A DNA stretch of 64,000 nt from Bremia lactucae. Taxonomy: Eukaryota > Oomycota > Peronosporomycetes > Peronosporales > Peronosporaceae. The position numbers were made by a program, and so were the translations under genes. Below are positions 10,744-22,800 of the stretch, one piece after another (position 1 is the first letter of the stretch; every line of letters starts with the position of its first letter). The notes beneath the pieces were generated by a model. That model had not been told where the DNA came from, ran no database searches, and saw only the letters and a program-made list of their open reading frames with translations. The stretch spans positions 6,392,035-6,456,034 of the forward strand of contig NC_090613.1 in NCBI RefSeq assembly GCF_004359215.1. The letters are read 5' to 3'.

Positions 10744-12555
10744 AATGTTGATTGGTCAGAACCATCTTTTTCAATCCTATCGCATGGCTAACAAGTCCAT
10801 GCGGCATGCGATAGTGCGGCGCCTTCGGCTGCGGTACACGCAGCCGCGAGCGACGCATTATTGTCTCTTGCGGCAGAAATTTCGTCTGCCGTAGTATCAT
10901 CTTCTTTCGAAGCACTAGCTGCTGCGGGTGCACGTGGTGAGTCACAACGTGAGTGCAATCCCTCTTTGGAGGTCGACTATGAATGCGAGTCGGACGAGAT
11001 GGCCGACTCGGGGACAGCAGAACAATCGCTTGATCGTCGTCAGACGGCTGACTATGAGCCTTTGAATGAGGGGGCTCAATCGGATAGACGTGCTTATAGC
11101 GTTCGCGCTCGCAATAGCATGTGTGGTCTGACGATGAGGATTCTTCATCGCCAGCACCGTCTTTCGCGCCGTCACCCGCACTTATATCTGTGCGTGGTGA
11201 TGACGATGGCGTAAGCCATCGTAATAAAAGTTTTTGTAGTACCCCTGCTTCAGTGGATACCACTCAGGGGAGTGCAGACAATAAAATGTGCTCGTCTTGC
11301 CCTTGAGAAGAAGCCGTGGCTTTTGTCCGATTGGCTATTCAGTAAATTGTCTGGAGAGACTACTCCTCACAATATGTATCCCTTATTTATTGCGACAAAG
11401 CTGCACGGCCTTCGTCCCAGCGCAAAGAATTTTCGCGCTGAGGAAGGTTTTTATCTCGATGGTTTTCTTGAGCATCGATGGTATAGTTGCCACAACAAGC
11501 GAGATAAAAGCCCATTGATGCGAGACTGAAACGTGTTTATTTGCAATGCCAAAGACATTCGACGCGAAGCCTGGCTTCAAAGACTCAAGGCGATTCGCAT
11601 TAAGTTTGGAAACGAAATTTAACCGGTTCAAGATTAAAAGATTTAAATTGCATCGATTGTCTCGTGGGGCAGGACTTTCATGCCTCACGTGGGGTGGTCC
11701 CTGTCCGTGTTGTATCTACAGCACGAAACGAGTGTAAGAGGGTGTTTGATTCCTTTCTTCGCCCTGATGAAAAGCTCGCATCTGCGCGATGCGAATGACG
11801 TTTTGCAATCGATTCACAAGCGCCAGGCGCTCTTGTCGTCCGCCGGACCTTCTGATCCATCGAATGGGTCACGTCATACTGATGGATGAGGCCCTCAACG
11901 TCAACAAATAGCTAGGAACGAGGTTCCCAGCTGTCATGCGAAGGTGGATAACCGCGCCAGCGAACAAGATAACTCGTTCGCTGTCTCTTCACATCACGGT
12001 GGTTTAGAATACGTTCCACAAGGAAACGTTGACCATCGTGTGAATCCTTCAATTGTTGTGACGGGGGAGGTGAAATTAGATCCGAACCGTGTGTCGGATT
12101 TAGAGTCGAAGAGTGACAAACTCGACCACTTCCTCCATGTATTGGAGAATGGTCTTGATCACGAGCACGGCAAGCGTCGCTCGTTAGATCAGACGGTGCA
12201 GGCTCATCATATCGAACGGCTGGAAGAGTGTTCGAAGAGTGCGTACTCCATGTTGGAGTACGAAGGGAAATATCACGATGTTCGTGATGAGCTGTCGTCA
12301 GCTCATCGCAGTGTCGAGGATCTTCGAAACCTGCATGAGAAACTCCAGATTCAACATGAGAATCTGGTCCGCGATCACAACAATCTTTTGGGGATTCTTG
12401 AAAAGGGTGGTCAGATCCGTCCTCGAAAGAAACCGCATTTTGATGGTAAGGGCGGAGCCAACCAACGTAAAACGTACGATGCGTTCGCATCCTACGTGGC
12501 GATTCTAATGTGTACGCGTTGCCTCTGCAATGCAGTACACGGAATGGCCCTGTAA
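10744..12555 (+). CDS. Antisense ORF of family B with C-terminal coiled coil (frameshifted)
   Basis: The frame starts MLIGQNHLFQSYRMANKSM just inside the 3' LTR, shifts near 10815, and continues as AAEPSAAVHAAASDALLSLA then an acidic Ser-rich stretch (DYECESDEMADSG). A conserved middle follows (EKKPWLLSDWLFSKLSGETT, 11290-11520). The last part (11944-12555) is a 203-codon open frame rich in heptad-like repeats (VSDLESKSDKLDHFLHVLEN, YHDVRDELSSAHRSVEDL), a strong coiled-coil candidate. The same protein is encoded antisense in E1 (50357-48784) and, in diverged form, in E2. It overlaps the sense integrase C-terminus and chromodomain by about 0.6 kb. Function unknown. Confidence 0.65.
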
Positions 12556-12685
12556 ACTTGGGAAGTAGCTCACTTCTAACTAAATTAGTGACTTCACGCT
12601 TAGGTAAGTTTACCGTACAGAGAAGTACTAGGTCATTAAATTTAATTGAAAGAATATTTGCATTTCCATGTTTATTGCATTCCAT
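11912..12685 (-). pseudogene. Family B integrase C-terminus and chromodomain
   Basis: A 257-codon open frame holds the integrase C-terminal fold (TGPFRVLHCRGNAYTLESPR, then HRTFYVGWLRPYHQ), a long Asp/His/Ser-rich linker, and a chromodomain ([32 protein letters not shown]). Sense and antisense frames are both open across 11944-12555. The linker is unusually long for this junction, and that is exactly the part opposite the antisense coiled coil. Confidence 0.85.
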
Positions 12686-12937
12686 TTTTGACAGTTCATT
12701 GCGCTAGCAATGGAATCCTGTACGAAACGGACTACTGATTCTCGAGCCAGCAGAGATTATTCTGCTGACTCATTTGTTTTGGCCTTTCCAGTGCGCTTTG
12801 TGCGCACTGCCATAATCTTTCTCATCTTCGATGTCGAAGCAATCGACATCGACATTATTCGCGTCGTAGGTAACGACGACGTGTGATGAGCATGAAACAG
12901 AAACGATATTGCTCGTGCGTGTCCACCTCCTCTTAAA

Positions 12938-13970
12938 CTAGAGGATCCTCTTAATTGGATGGCTTACGATATCCACGAAGATCGGTGGATGCGTTTTAGA
13001 CGCATGCACCGAACTGTTGACGGTGAATTCAACTATCGGTAAGAACTCGCTCCAATTCGGATGCGATTGAACGTAACCTCGAAATATCTCTTCGAGAGAA
13101 AGCGATTTTCCGCGTTCCGTCTGACCATCCGTATTTGTATGATCAGAAATTGACATAGTCAGCCGTGTTCCGAGAGATCGGAACACGGATTGCCAAAACT
13201 CCGCCGTAAATCGTGGATCTCAACTCGAGATCGCTTCACAGGGTAAACCGTGGAGATCGAATGCCGTGTCGATAAAGACACGGGCACAGCCCGGAGCCGT
13301 GATCGACTCTAGTACTACAACAAGATGTAAAATCTTGCTGAATCTGTCTTCAAAAAAAGAGATTCCATTGTTTTGTGATTGTCTTCAGAAATATGAAGAC
13401 GAAGTCCATAGATACGGACTGCCAACATTCTGCCTGAATTAGTATAGGTTGGAGGGGTGCACGGGATGAAGGGTTAAGCTTCACCCGTTGACATACCTCG
13501 CAAGCACGAATGTACTTGGGCACGAACTGATACTGGCGGGGCCAGTAAAAGTCGCGACTTACGGTGACGTAAGTCTTCTCACGTCCACGATGCCCACTTG
13601 TTGGAGCATCGGACACTCAAAAATGATACACAAGCGCAAATCATTGTGAATTGGGACGACGAAACGTGGAGTGTCGCCGGTAACGACTGTGTAACAATAA
13701 GCCGTTATGTGTCCTGTATCGATCGGATGACGATCGATAAAAAGCTGGTATATCTTTAAAAGATTTATCAGATGGATTCATCAAATGATCCATTAAACAC
13801 AGAAGGTCCTTATCTTCTGTTTAGGCTTTCTTTATGTGACATCAACTAAGGTTTATGACGGAACGCTCGTAGTGAGTGTTGCAAAGTGGGATTAATTTCA
13901 CTGTTGGAGTGCACTGCTGACTCGAAATCGGGTCGGCGTGATAACGCATCTGCGTCGACATTAAGCCCGG
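12938..13970 (-). pseudogene. Family B integrase zinc domain/core and RNase H end
   Basis: Reading 13970 to 12938 on the minus strand: the RNase H C-terminus (LNVDADALSRRPDFES), the integrase zinc-binding region (DAPTSGHRGREKTYVTVSRD, CEVCQRVKLNPSS), the start of the catalytic core (WQSVSMDFVF, first Asp kept), then the end of the core (SDHTNTDGQTERGKSLSLEE, catalytic Glu kept). Frameshifts separate the pieces. It abuts a plus-strand element at about 13970, marking a breakpoint between two elements. Confidence 0.8.
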
Positions 13971-16828
13971 ACGATGCCTGCCTTATGCTCATCAGATGGT
14001 CATCTGATGAACGTCTTGGAGCGTTCACAAGCGTGTGGATGTCCTACGAGTGAGTGCGATGGCCTCAATTGTGGTTCGGGCGTTAACATGACTGCACAAG
14101 ACCTAAGTGTGAATACCCAACACATTGTGGAGTTAGATCCCGACGGCCGTGCACAAGCACAGGCAGTGTCGAAGCTCGACCACTCGAATAAGTTGAGTGG
14201 TACAATCAAGGATGCTTGCTAGGAAAGCAACATCCAAGAAAATCTCAAGCGACTGTATATTAGAGACAGTGCGAAAGTCTTAAATCGACACTCCAGTCGA
14301 TCGTAGAGGATTTCGCTATGGTTGCGCAACCACAGCTAGAGACAATTAAAAAGGATACTCCTCAAATAAAACTTGAAGAAATAAGTCCCCAAGATTACGC
14401 GGGAGAAAGTACCCGGAAACCTGTGGTCAAAGGTTCCTAGATACCCTCGAAATTAAGATTTAATGAAAAAACTAATACACTTAATGTCTTTAATGAACAT
14501 CGGATCAAATGTTGGCGCTAATACACTTGATCTGATAGCGCATCCAAAACAACTTCGGGGATAATTCAATTGCCAACGCCAGAACTGAAACCGTTCTTGC
14601 ATGATGTCCGTAGTGGCAAAGTCAAGCAGATCTGTGTTCTTATCACCGATGATAACTACGTGGCAGATATTCGGTCGGCAATAGTATTTCCTGAAATCGA
14701 TCGCATTGATAAACGAAAGTGTTTTCAATTGTATGACTTGGATTGTACGTTTCACGTCCCAATCCTTGGAGTCTTTCAAGACAGACTCTTTATATAAGAA
14801 TTTAATAGAATTTAAGGGTGTCTCCCCTGAATCAGTACCGTACAAGTTGCCTAGTATAAAGGCACTCGACAAGAAATCGATTTAATTCTAGATTTGAAAT
14901 ACTATGTCATGAAGCAATGGCTATTGCCTCGTGAACAAGTATTAGCGACCGTTAAATTCTTTGCCGATCGCTTAGCAGCGGATCATGTGAAAGAGCTGAC
15001 CTCCCCATGTAGCTCTCCGATCTTCTGTATGCGTAACTTAACAGGAGGGTTCGCGAAGTGTGCATGCATTTATTAAATTGAACGCTGCAAATTAACTGGC
15101 TCAAACGCCGATACCACGAAAAGACGTAATATCGATGGTTTGTCAAAGAGTACCATATTTTCGTCAATGGATCTGATGGATCGTTATGCATGAATAGGAC
15201 ATTCATTTAATAGCAGAAAGCACCTTAAACGGAATCCGATGGGAATGGCTTATAATACCACAAAGGCTTCCAGATACCCCTGCGACATTCAACAGATGTA
15301 TAATCAAGATTTTGAGATGGATGCGGAATTTTGCACCGGGTTATTTGATGACGTCTTCGTTCATAGCAGAGCCATGACGGAAAGTCGGACGTTAAAGTAC
15401 ATCGTACCCACATCCGAAAGGTTCTTACACTTACACCTAAGCACAAGTTGTATGCAAATCTCAAGAAGTATATATTCGCCGCAAGCGAAATACCACTTCT
15501 TGGGTAAACACGGTGTTCGCCCTGATCCGAATAAGACCAGGGCAACTACTAACTGGCCTATGCCTGTCGATGTAAAGGGACTTCGAAAGATTCTAGGTTT
15601 AGCGGCTTACTTGCATAAATCCTCCCGCAATCATGCCGGGATGACAGTACATATTTCGTTTTTATTGAAGGGAAATATAAATTGGTCATAGAACGCATAT
15701 TGACAGCGTTCCTTTGAGGGTGGCAAAGCTTGATGCAATCGCCAAACCTAGCGATGGTTGGCCAAGACAGATCAATACATGTGATCTGTGACGCCAGCGA
15801 TTTTGCAATCGGCCGTGCGTTAATAAAATATAACACAGACCGCGCAGAGCGCGTATTTTGCTCAGCTTTGACCACCTGAATTATTTTTTCCAAGTGCATA
15901 ACAAGGAGCTCTTTGCCATGAAATATGCACTGGCTAAGTTCAGGGTCTATCACTTGGGAGTTGAGCGTTCATTGTACTACGGACCATGCGTTTTTCTTAC
16001 GGCCGTAAAAAGTCCATACCTCTCGCAAAAAATGGCGAGATGGCTGCTTTATTCGCGGAGTATAATTTTCCGTCGAATACAAATTAAGACGACTTAATGT
16101 CGTCGCTAGTGTCCTTTCGCGCCGGCTCGATTTGGTCCGGCTGCACAATTCAACAGTAAGCACAGGGCCACTTTTACAACAATCAACAGTGACCGTATGT
16201 CCACTGCTGTAGCAGTAAGGGTTCCGTCGTCAGCATTACTTGCCGATGTTAGAAGAGCCTATTGAAAAGATAAGGCTTCTCAAGGTTTGATGGATCACCT
16301 CGAAAATTTATCACAACGATCCTTGTAGAGATTGTCAAAATTGTATCGAACTTTAACAGATCGATACACAACATGCACTGATTTTTTTGCTGCACACCCA
16401 TTGCTGGTGTAACACCTCGTGTCGTCATCCTCGCCCATAATGATTTTAGTTTACGCATTATGCATGAGTGTCACGATGCACCAATAAGTGGGCATCGTGA
16501 ACGTGAGAAGACTTAAGTCACGATAGGTCGCGACTTCTACTGGCCACGCCAGTAGAAGTTTGTCCGCAAGCACATATGTGCTTGCGAAGGTTGTCACCGG
16601 CTTCATCCCGACCTCCGTTACAACCTCTGCATGTTCCGGCAGAGTGTTGGCAGTCGGTATCTATGGACTTTTGTTCAGGAAATCCGAAGACGATGACTAG
16701 AATAATGGCATTCTTGTTTTGTTGATCGTTTCAGCAAGATGTTACGTCTTTTCTCAGTACCAGATTCAACGACTGCCAAAGGCTGTTCTCGTGTTTTTGT
16801 TGACACAATATTTCCACTCCATGGGAAT
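13971..16828 (+). pseudogene. Element E2, first part: protease end to integrase zinc domain
   Basis: Starts at the end of the protease (ALCSSDGHLMNVLERSQACG). The pre-RT linker (PELKPFLHDVRSGKVKQICV, 14570-14797) and the RT start (LLPREQV, 14930) follow, then RT palm with FDDVFVHSRA at about 15345 (Tyr of YxDD replaced), then HKSSRNHAGMTVHISFLLKG. RNase H remnants (HNKELFAMKYALAKFRVY) are at 15897-16090. The integrase zinc region (VCVCEGCHR-like, about 16560-16590) and a core fragment (VFVDTIFPLHG) end at 16828, exactly where the F LTR starts; the same gene resumes at 23851. Many stops. Confidence 0.8.
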
Positions 16829-17075
16829 TGTAAGGCGGTACACATGTTACGTATTTGAGTGCGATACTAGGTGTGAAATACTGATAGTTAAATTATGTTA
16901 GGATGTACTGTCTAGAGTAAATGGTGGCTGACTATTACGTTTAAAAAATTCTAGATATTTTGGGACTTCCTTAAAACAAATAAACTATCCGACCGGAGAA
17001 TACTCGCAGCCACTTCAATCAATACTCGAGTGTATCCCTTCCACGCAAATCACGGAGCACAAACGCCCCGTGACA
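16829..17075 (+). repeat. 5' LTR of family F
   Basis: Begins TGTAAGGCGGTACACATG and ends CCCCGTGACA. It is matched by 23581-23850 through the blocks GTGGCTGACTATTACGTTTA and AAAACAAATAAACTATC. Confidence 0.8.
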
Positions 17076-17076
17076 C

Positions 17077-17094
17077 TTGGTGGCAAATTTAAGT
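17077..17094 (+). other. Probable primer binding site of family F
   Basis: TTGGTGGCAAATTTAAGT lies right after the 5' LTR; TGGTGGC starts 3 bp in. It differs from the TGGTAGCA site of families C, D and E1. Confidence 0.4.
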
Positions 17095-17293
17095 CCATCC
17101 AACGAAATGAGTTCGACCGTCATCTACGCTGACGGTGTGTTCGCGATGCACCATCGCGATTGGCAACACCTCACGGTTCAGGAGTGGGACGTCCTCGAAC
17201 GCATCGACAACTTGTCGGGCTTGGCTACGTTGTGACTGTCGCCGCGGTTTTCACCACGACGCCAGAAATCAACGAACGATCCACCTTGACTAG

Positions 17294-17725
17294 GTGCGTG
17301 CTCACCCACTCGATTCTTCTGGTGACTTAAGTCCACATTTTAATATAGGGCATCAATGCGGGTCATTAGCAAATCTATCTGACGCACAAGCCGCCCGCGT
17401 TGATCGAGGACGCATTCGCCATCACGACTACAGAGTCATCTTACAAACACGCGGTTCGTTCCATAAACGAGCCGGAACCCATGAATTTCGACGTGGTCGT
17501 CGCCGCCGCTGTCGTGGCAGCGCTCGCCAAGCACAATCCGAAGTCAAATGTGTCCAAGAATACGACAGCAACAAAGGCGATTACGCGGTTTCGTCGTCGC
17601 CAACTCAGTCATCGCGCGGCGAAGTGCCGAACGCCCACTATTGTTGTCGCAGGAGTTATAGCTCAAGCAGTTGGTGTCTCCTTGTTTTCAAGAAACATGG
17701 AGCGCCGGTATAAGTAGCCCGCCCT
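17294..17725 (+). pseudogene. Family F gag C-terminal part (broken)
   Basis: Overlapping frames encode IEDAFAITTTESSYKHAVRS, then NEPEPMNFDVVVAAAVVAAL, then a basic part with RRQLSHRAAKCRTP, a decayed CCHC zinc knuckle. Placement before the protease supports a Gag identity. The N-terminal capsid part before 17294 is not clearly readable. Confidence 0.6.
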
Positions 17726-17821
17726 AATGGTCGTAACAGTTTTTTTTGTTGGCCGCATGCCCGATGGGCCAAGCAACTGCTCTACTAGTACAGCTCCTCC
17801 AGCAGCGACAGAAGACTCATC

Positions 17822-18290
17822 GTGTTGGGTCTACAAGGTGCTGGCGCAAAGCGAACGTTCCGCCTTTTGCTCGATTCTGGGGCGACTAGAAATATCGTTT
17901 GCGCTAACAATATTTATCTGCTATCCTCGCGGGTACAAACCTGTATGTTCGAGCGATACGCCGACGGGGAACCACGCTCAGTTCCTCGTCACTCCGTTTC
18001 ATTATCTTATGAGTTCGACGGCTTTGCGAGTAGCGATGAGTTCTTGGTGATCAAACTCAGCGGATCGCTCGACTGATTCTTTAAAAATGCCTGGCTCGCC
18101 CGATACCAACCAGACATCGAGTGGCTAAACTGCACGACGAAGCCGCGCGACATCGACGTCAACGCTGTGCTCGCTGTCCTGAACGGTCAGTCGATCAGCG
18201 GCCGCATGTTGCAGTCGTATGCCCCGACTCTGCGACAGCGATTTCGCACGGAGAGAGCGATGGCCCTTCATCTGTTGTCTGCTCCAACGT
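17822..18290 (+). pseudogene. Family F retropepsin-like protease
   Basis: The active site LLDSGATRNIV is at about 17864-17895. Downstream come VQTCMFERYADGEPRSV, DEFLVIKLSGSLD, then NAWLARYQPDIEWL (the G-x-W-L region, broken by a TGA at 18075). The order and motifs match gypsy proteases. A linker toward RT follows. Confidence 0.75.
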
Positions 18291-18379
18291 CTTATGCGTG
18301 AACTTTGTTGAACAGATGTTTTCGAGTCGTGATCAAGGCACACCGTCCAGACAGCGTTAATGGTGCGTAAAGGCTGAGC

Positions 18380-20240
18380 AGTGGCTTGTAGTCCAGCATA
18401 CAACATAGCAGTGTCTCAACCGTCTGTCTCCGCGCAAGCAGCGGCTTCTGCGCCTCTAGCAACGTTGACAACTGCAGTCGTGAGCACTCGCCGTTGTCGC
18501 CGTCCGCCCAATCGTCATGTTTGGCGCGCGCCGCTTCTGAACAAAAGTCACCAGTCGCATCACAGACGTCATCCACAACGGTGTTGGAGGCAAACTCGGT
18601 GATCGGCGTGATCAGCGAGAGTGCTGAGCAACACGACATTCAGCTCTCGGGTCCTCCTCGTGATGCACATGGCATCTCGCAACTCCTGGAGCTGACGTCG
18701 GACGAACTGTTGCTCGCCATTCAGAATGACGAGGTCCAGCAATTGTGCATCGTCATACCGGATCCGTCCGTGCATAATCAGGAGCGTTCAGATGGCATGT
18801 AGCTGAAGTCTTCGCGGGCAGAACGTTTCGCCGCACAGTTTGTTGTGGGGCGAGCTTGAGCTTCGGTAGCCCCGTGTTTGCTTTCGCTCGCGAGTTCGGG
18901 GACGTGTTCCCAGACAAGATCCCTTTGAGTCTGCCAAAAGATCGGGGTGTACGGCATGAAGTCGATCTCGCGCCGGGCTGAAAGTACTGTATCACGCGTC
19001 AGTGGCCTCTGCCACGAGGTCAAGTCGAAGCAACTTACTCGATATTCGAGCCGACGTGTTGCCGGCCACGTTCGCGAGAGCACGTCGCCACACTCGAGCC
19101 CCATCTTCTGAGTCAAGAAAAAGATAGGCGGCTGGCGCATTGTTCATGCCTATAAAATTTAAACGAGGTGACAACTCCCGCTCAAACGCCGATTCCTCGC
19201 AAAGACATGGTGATAGACACCATGACGGGTAGCACGATCTTCAGTGCGATCGATTTCACGGACGGCTTCTACTAGATCTTCATGCGAGAATCTGACGTTT
19301 CGATGACAGCCGTCAGCATCGCTAGAGGCATGATCTAGGAGTGGCTCGTGGTGCCGCAGGGACTCAAGAACGCCTCAATGGCCTTAACTCGTATGGTGAT
19401 GCAAGTCTTCCGCACGCTGCGTGACTTCACACCCGCATACTTCGACGACATCGTCGTCCATATCCGCGCTACTGAAGACGCAACTGACGTTGTTGTACAA
19501 CTTGGTCATCTGCGTCGTGTCTTCACGGCGATGCGCGAGAACAAGCTGTATACCAACTTGAAGTAGTGCATTTTCGGTGCTCCCGAGCCCTCTTCTCGGC
19601 AGCTACGTCAGCGCAAAGGGAGTTTGCGCTGATCCGGAGAAGATCACGTCTATCTGCGTTTGGCCGATTCCAAAAAACTTCGTCAGTGGCTTGGCCTTCC
19701 CAACTACTTGCATCACCACGCGAAAGACTTCGCGCAGACGACCTATCCTCTCTCACAACTGCTCATGTCGTGGGAAAGTGGCGACAAGAGCACTGCGACG
19801 CGTTCACCGCAGTGAAGGAGAGCCTATCAGCTATATCCGTCTTGATGATTGCTGATAGCTCCAAACCGTTTCAGTCATGTGCGACGCCAGCGATTTTGTG
19901 ATCGGTCGTGCGCTTATGCAGCACGGTGACGCCGGCGTCGAGCGCGAGATCAGCTATCAGTATAGGCAACTCAAGGCTGCCGAGCGCAACTACCCAGTTC
20001 ACGACAAGGAATGACTTGCGATGTAGTAAGCACTCGGGAACTTACTCGGCAAACAGGCTTTCGTTGTGTACACGGATCAAACATCGCTGCGGACGGCTGT
20101 CAAGACACCACATCTCAATTAACGTATGGCGCGCTGGCTGTCGTACATCGTAAAATGCACTTTGGGCTCTACAAGCCGGGCGCGACGAACATTATCGTGG
20201 ACGCTTTTTCGCTTCGTACCGATTATGACCACGTGCGGAT
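18380..20240 (+). pseudogene. Family F reverse transcriptase and RNase H
   Basis: The pre-RT linker (LLELTSDELLLAIQNDEVQQ, to 18802) is followed by RT in broken frames: PAQTPIPRKDMVI-like text near 19170-19210, AIDFTDGFY near 19248, VPQGLKNASMAL at 19351 and the catalytic YFDDIVVH at 19440-19463 (both Asp kept). Thumb/connection follows to about 19790. RNase H is seen as MCDASDFVIGRALMQ (about 19877) and PHLNxRMARWLSYI (about 20110), ending near 20230. Several TAG/TGA stops are one G-to-A change away from Trp. Confidence 0.8.
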
Positions 20241-20306
20241 CTTGGCCACGCCGCCAATGTCGACGATGGTGACGACGATGAGTGTGCAGCGTGCGTCGCT
20301 CTCGGT

Positions 20307-21190
20307 TTGAACATCACAGTCGTGACTACAGTGATTAAACTGTATGTCGACATTGTGAATGCGTATCGCAATGATCCATTTAATGCTTCGATTGCTGATT
20401 ACTGCATCTATCCATCACCAGACGGGTCGCACAAGCTGGCTGCACCAGAACGCGCCCGTGTCGGGCGCTACTCAGTCGTTGACGGCCTCTTGTTGTATCA
20501 GATCGACGAGCATGACGCTCTCCGCAAAGTTATACCCACGGAAGATGGTGTCCGTGCGAACGTAATTCACAAGTTCCAAGATGGGGCGTCTGCCGGCCAT
20601 CTGGGCCAAGAGAAGACGTATTTTGCACTGGCTCGCAACAACTACTGGCCCCACATGAATATATGGATCCGCAATTGGGTTCGCTCGTGCGAGACGTGCC
20701 GGTGCGTCAAGCTGTCACCCGCGAATCAAGAGCCGCAGCATCCGCTGCCGATAGCGACTAAAGTTTGACGTTCAGTCAGCATGAACCATGTATTCTGTCT
20801 TCCTCCCGACGCGGAAGGTCGCCATGGGATCCTTGTCATCGTCGATCATTTAAGTAAAATGGCAAATCTTGCGGCTGTCATGTCGTCGATCCGCGGAAGA
20901 GACAGCCGCAGTGATTCTAGACATCGTGTATCGACACCACGGCATGCCCGAGTCGATCGTCTCGGACAGAGACCCGCGGTTCACAGCCGCGTTCTGGTCG
21001 CGAATGTTAGACCTGCTTGGCATTCGCTTGATGATGTCGACAGCTGCCCATCCAGAGACAGATGGACAGACCGAGCGCGTCATTCGCATACTCGAGGATA
21101 TCTTCCGCGCAGCTACACGGCGTCGTTTACGTCGAGAACTGGCTTCCTGCCCATGGCTGAATTCGCCATGAACAGCGCAAGCCATTCCCA
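20307..21190 (+). pseudogene. Family F integrase zinc domain and DDE core
   Basis: 20307-20768 is open and contains the HHCC zinc region (IHKFQDGASAGHLGQEKTYF ... CETCRCVK). The core follows: SMNHVFCLP at 20778 (the first catalytic Asp is Asn here), then IVSDRDPRFTAAFWSRM at about 20958 (second Asp) and HPETDGQTERVIRILEDIF at about 21045 (Glu present), after a frameshift near 20890. The Asp-to-Asn change alone would inactivate it. Confidence 0.85.
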
Positions 21191-21826
21191 GTGACTCAAT
21201 GCTGGAGAGAAGCTACAAACGCTCATGAGTCACTGCCCGATGTGAGTACATCGAGCTCTACACACGCAACAAGCCTAGAAGTAGCGCAAGCGCACGTACC
21301 ACTCGCGACGAAAGCGGCTCATCCCGACGTCGCGTCGTTGAGTGCCATATCGACGCTCCCTCTGACCAGCAATTTATCACGCACACGATCTGCGCATGGC
21401 GTCGTGTCGTGAGAGCTGGCTGCGCCGTCCGCTTGGTGCCCCCCACACGTGAATGCAAAATCCACCAGCGCGACGGAAAGAACAAGCAATACGACACATC
21501 AAATTGATGTGATATATTTACTATCGGCGAACAAATGTCAAAAGCGACAATCAAATCGCTTTATCCAGAGACAGTTGCCGCAGTACACGCGCCGCGACAC
21601 GGGTGCGATTGCCTGATCCAGAAGGTCGGCGAGCACCACACTCGTCCGCTGCACAACGACAGACGGCGAACGTCTCGCTGTCTGGTTCAGGAGGATTCGT
21701 TCTCCATCGACAGTCCGTCGCGGGATTCGTGCGTGACTCCATTACAGAGGTATTGGATACACGAAAGGCGTCCGCGGATGCGCACGGGCGTTCACAAACT
21801 CTGACGAATACAAGATCGGTGATTAA

Positions 21827-22800
21827 ATGTTATTGTCATCGTCAAACATCAACAGTGCTTCAGTGTCTAACCTCGGCGCGAGCGAATTCGCGCCGCGCTA
21901 CATTGAACCCTTAACTGTACTCGAGAGGAAAGGAGACGCGTACACGCACGACAGCCCGAGCTCGATGCGGCCAAAGCGCTACCATCCTAGCGTTTTACCG
22001 TGTTTCCACAATTCTTCTCAGCAGTCGACCTCACACGGGTCTCGTCGTCGCTCCAGCAGTCGACCTCACACGGGCCTCGTCGTCTCTCCAGCAGTCGTTT
22101 TCGCAAGTGCCGACTATTCCGCCATCGTCGCAGTCAGCGCCGTCGCTTCAGCAGCCGGCGTTGATCAAGCCTACTGACCCGCGTGCTTTGCGTTCTCAAG
22201 CGACATGCGATCCTCAACACTCGGCTCCGCTTGAGCCGGCTGACTCAAATACGACATCGCTGCTGTTGCATCCATGGCCCGCTGGAATCGGACAATCTGC
22301 TGCGTCTGCTGATGCACTAGTTTTCCCTGCAGCTGTGCATGTTGTGCCAACGTCTCCGACGCAACAGCATTACAGAGCGCCAGCTCGTACGTCAGCGCTG
22401 CGTGATCAACCTGGCTCGTCGCATGCTGGGCGATATCAGCGTGATGGTTCTACGCCCTTAGTAGATATCGAGGGTGTGACTCGATGTATTGTCGATGGTC
22501 TTGTCGACCGTCGTACCAGTCATGATGCTGGTCATCGCGGCGATGAACGCTATGCATCAGCTCACTACCGCATGCGTTGACTTTGCCATCCTCCGACATC
22601 AGATACGTGGGAGCCGCGTTCCACACTTGTTGCTGATATTCCGGATCTGAGACAAGCGTACGAGGACGCCCGAGCGGCGGCTCATCCGTATACGCTCGAG
22701 CGGGTGAACGCGATCGGCATTGACCTACAATCGGCGCGTTTAGCGGTTGAGTGGGGGCCGCTAGTCGTGGCGGTTGCAGCGGTGGAGCATCCACAGCTCT
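21827..22800 (+). pseudogene. Family F integrase C-terminus, Pro/Ser-rich linker and chromodomain
   Basis: PRYIEPLTVLERKGDAYTHD (about 21892) is the integrase C-terminal fold. A long Ser/Pro/Gln/Ala-rich linker follows. At about 22560-22650 the frame reads LCHPPTSDTWEPRSTLVADI and PDLRQAYEDARAAAHP, the second half of a chromodomain, after a stop where Trp is expected. From 22800 to 23580 I see only short ORFs. Confidence 0.65.

Noticed and set aside
10736..11263. 175-codon minus-strand ORF next to the B 3' LTR
   Set aside because: It is the sense-strand shadow of the antisense ORF; the plus-strand frames are the ones conserved between B and E1.
14453..14872. 139-codon minus-strand ORF
   Set aside because: It lies opposite the E2 linker/RT start, shows no domain, and is not preserved in E1; a shadow of the sense frame.
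22107..22580. 157-codon plus-strand ORF in family F considered as a host protein
   Set aside because: Low-complexity Ser/Pro/Gln/Ala text between the integrase C-terminus and chromodomain; it fits the pol linker.
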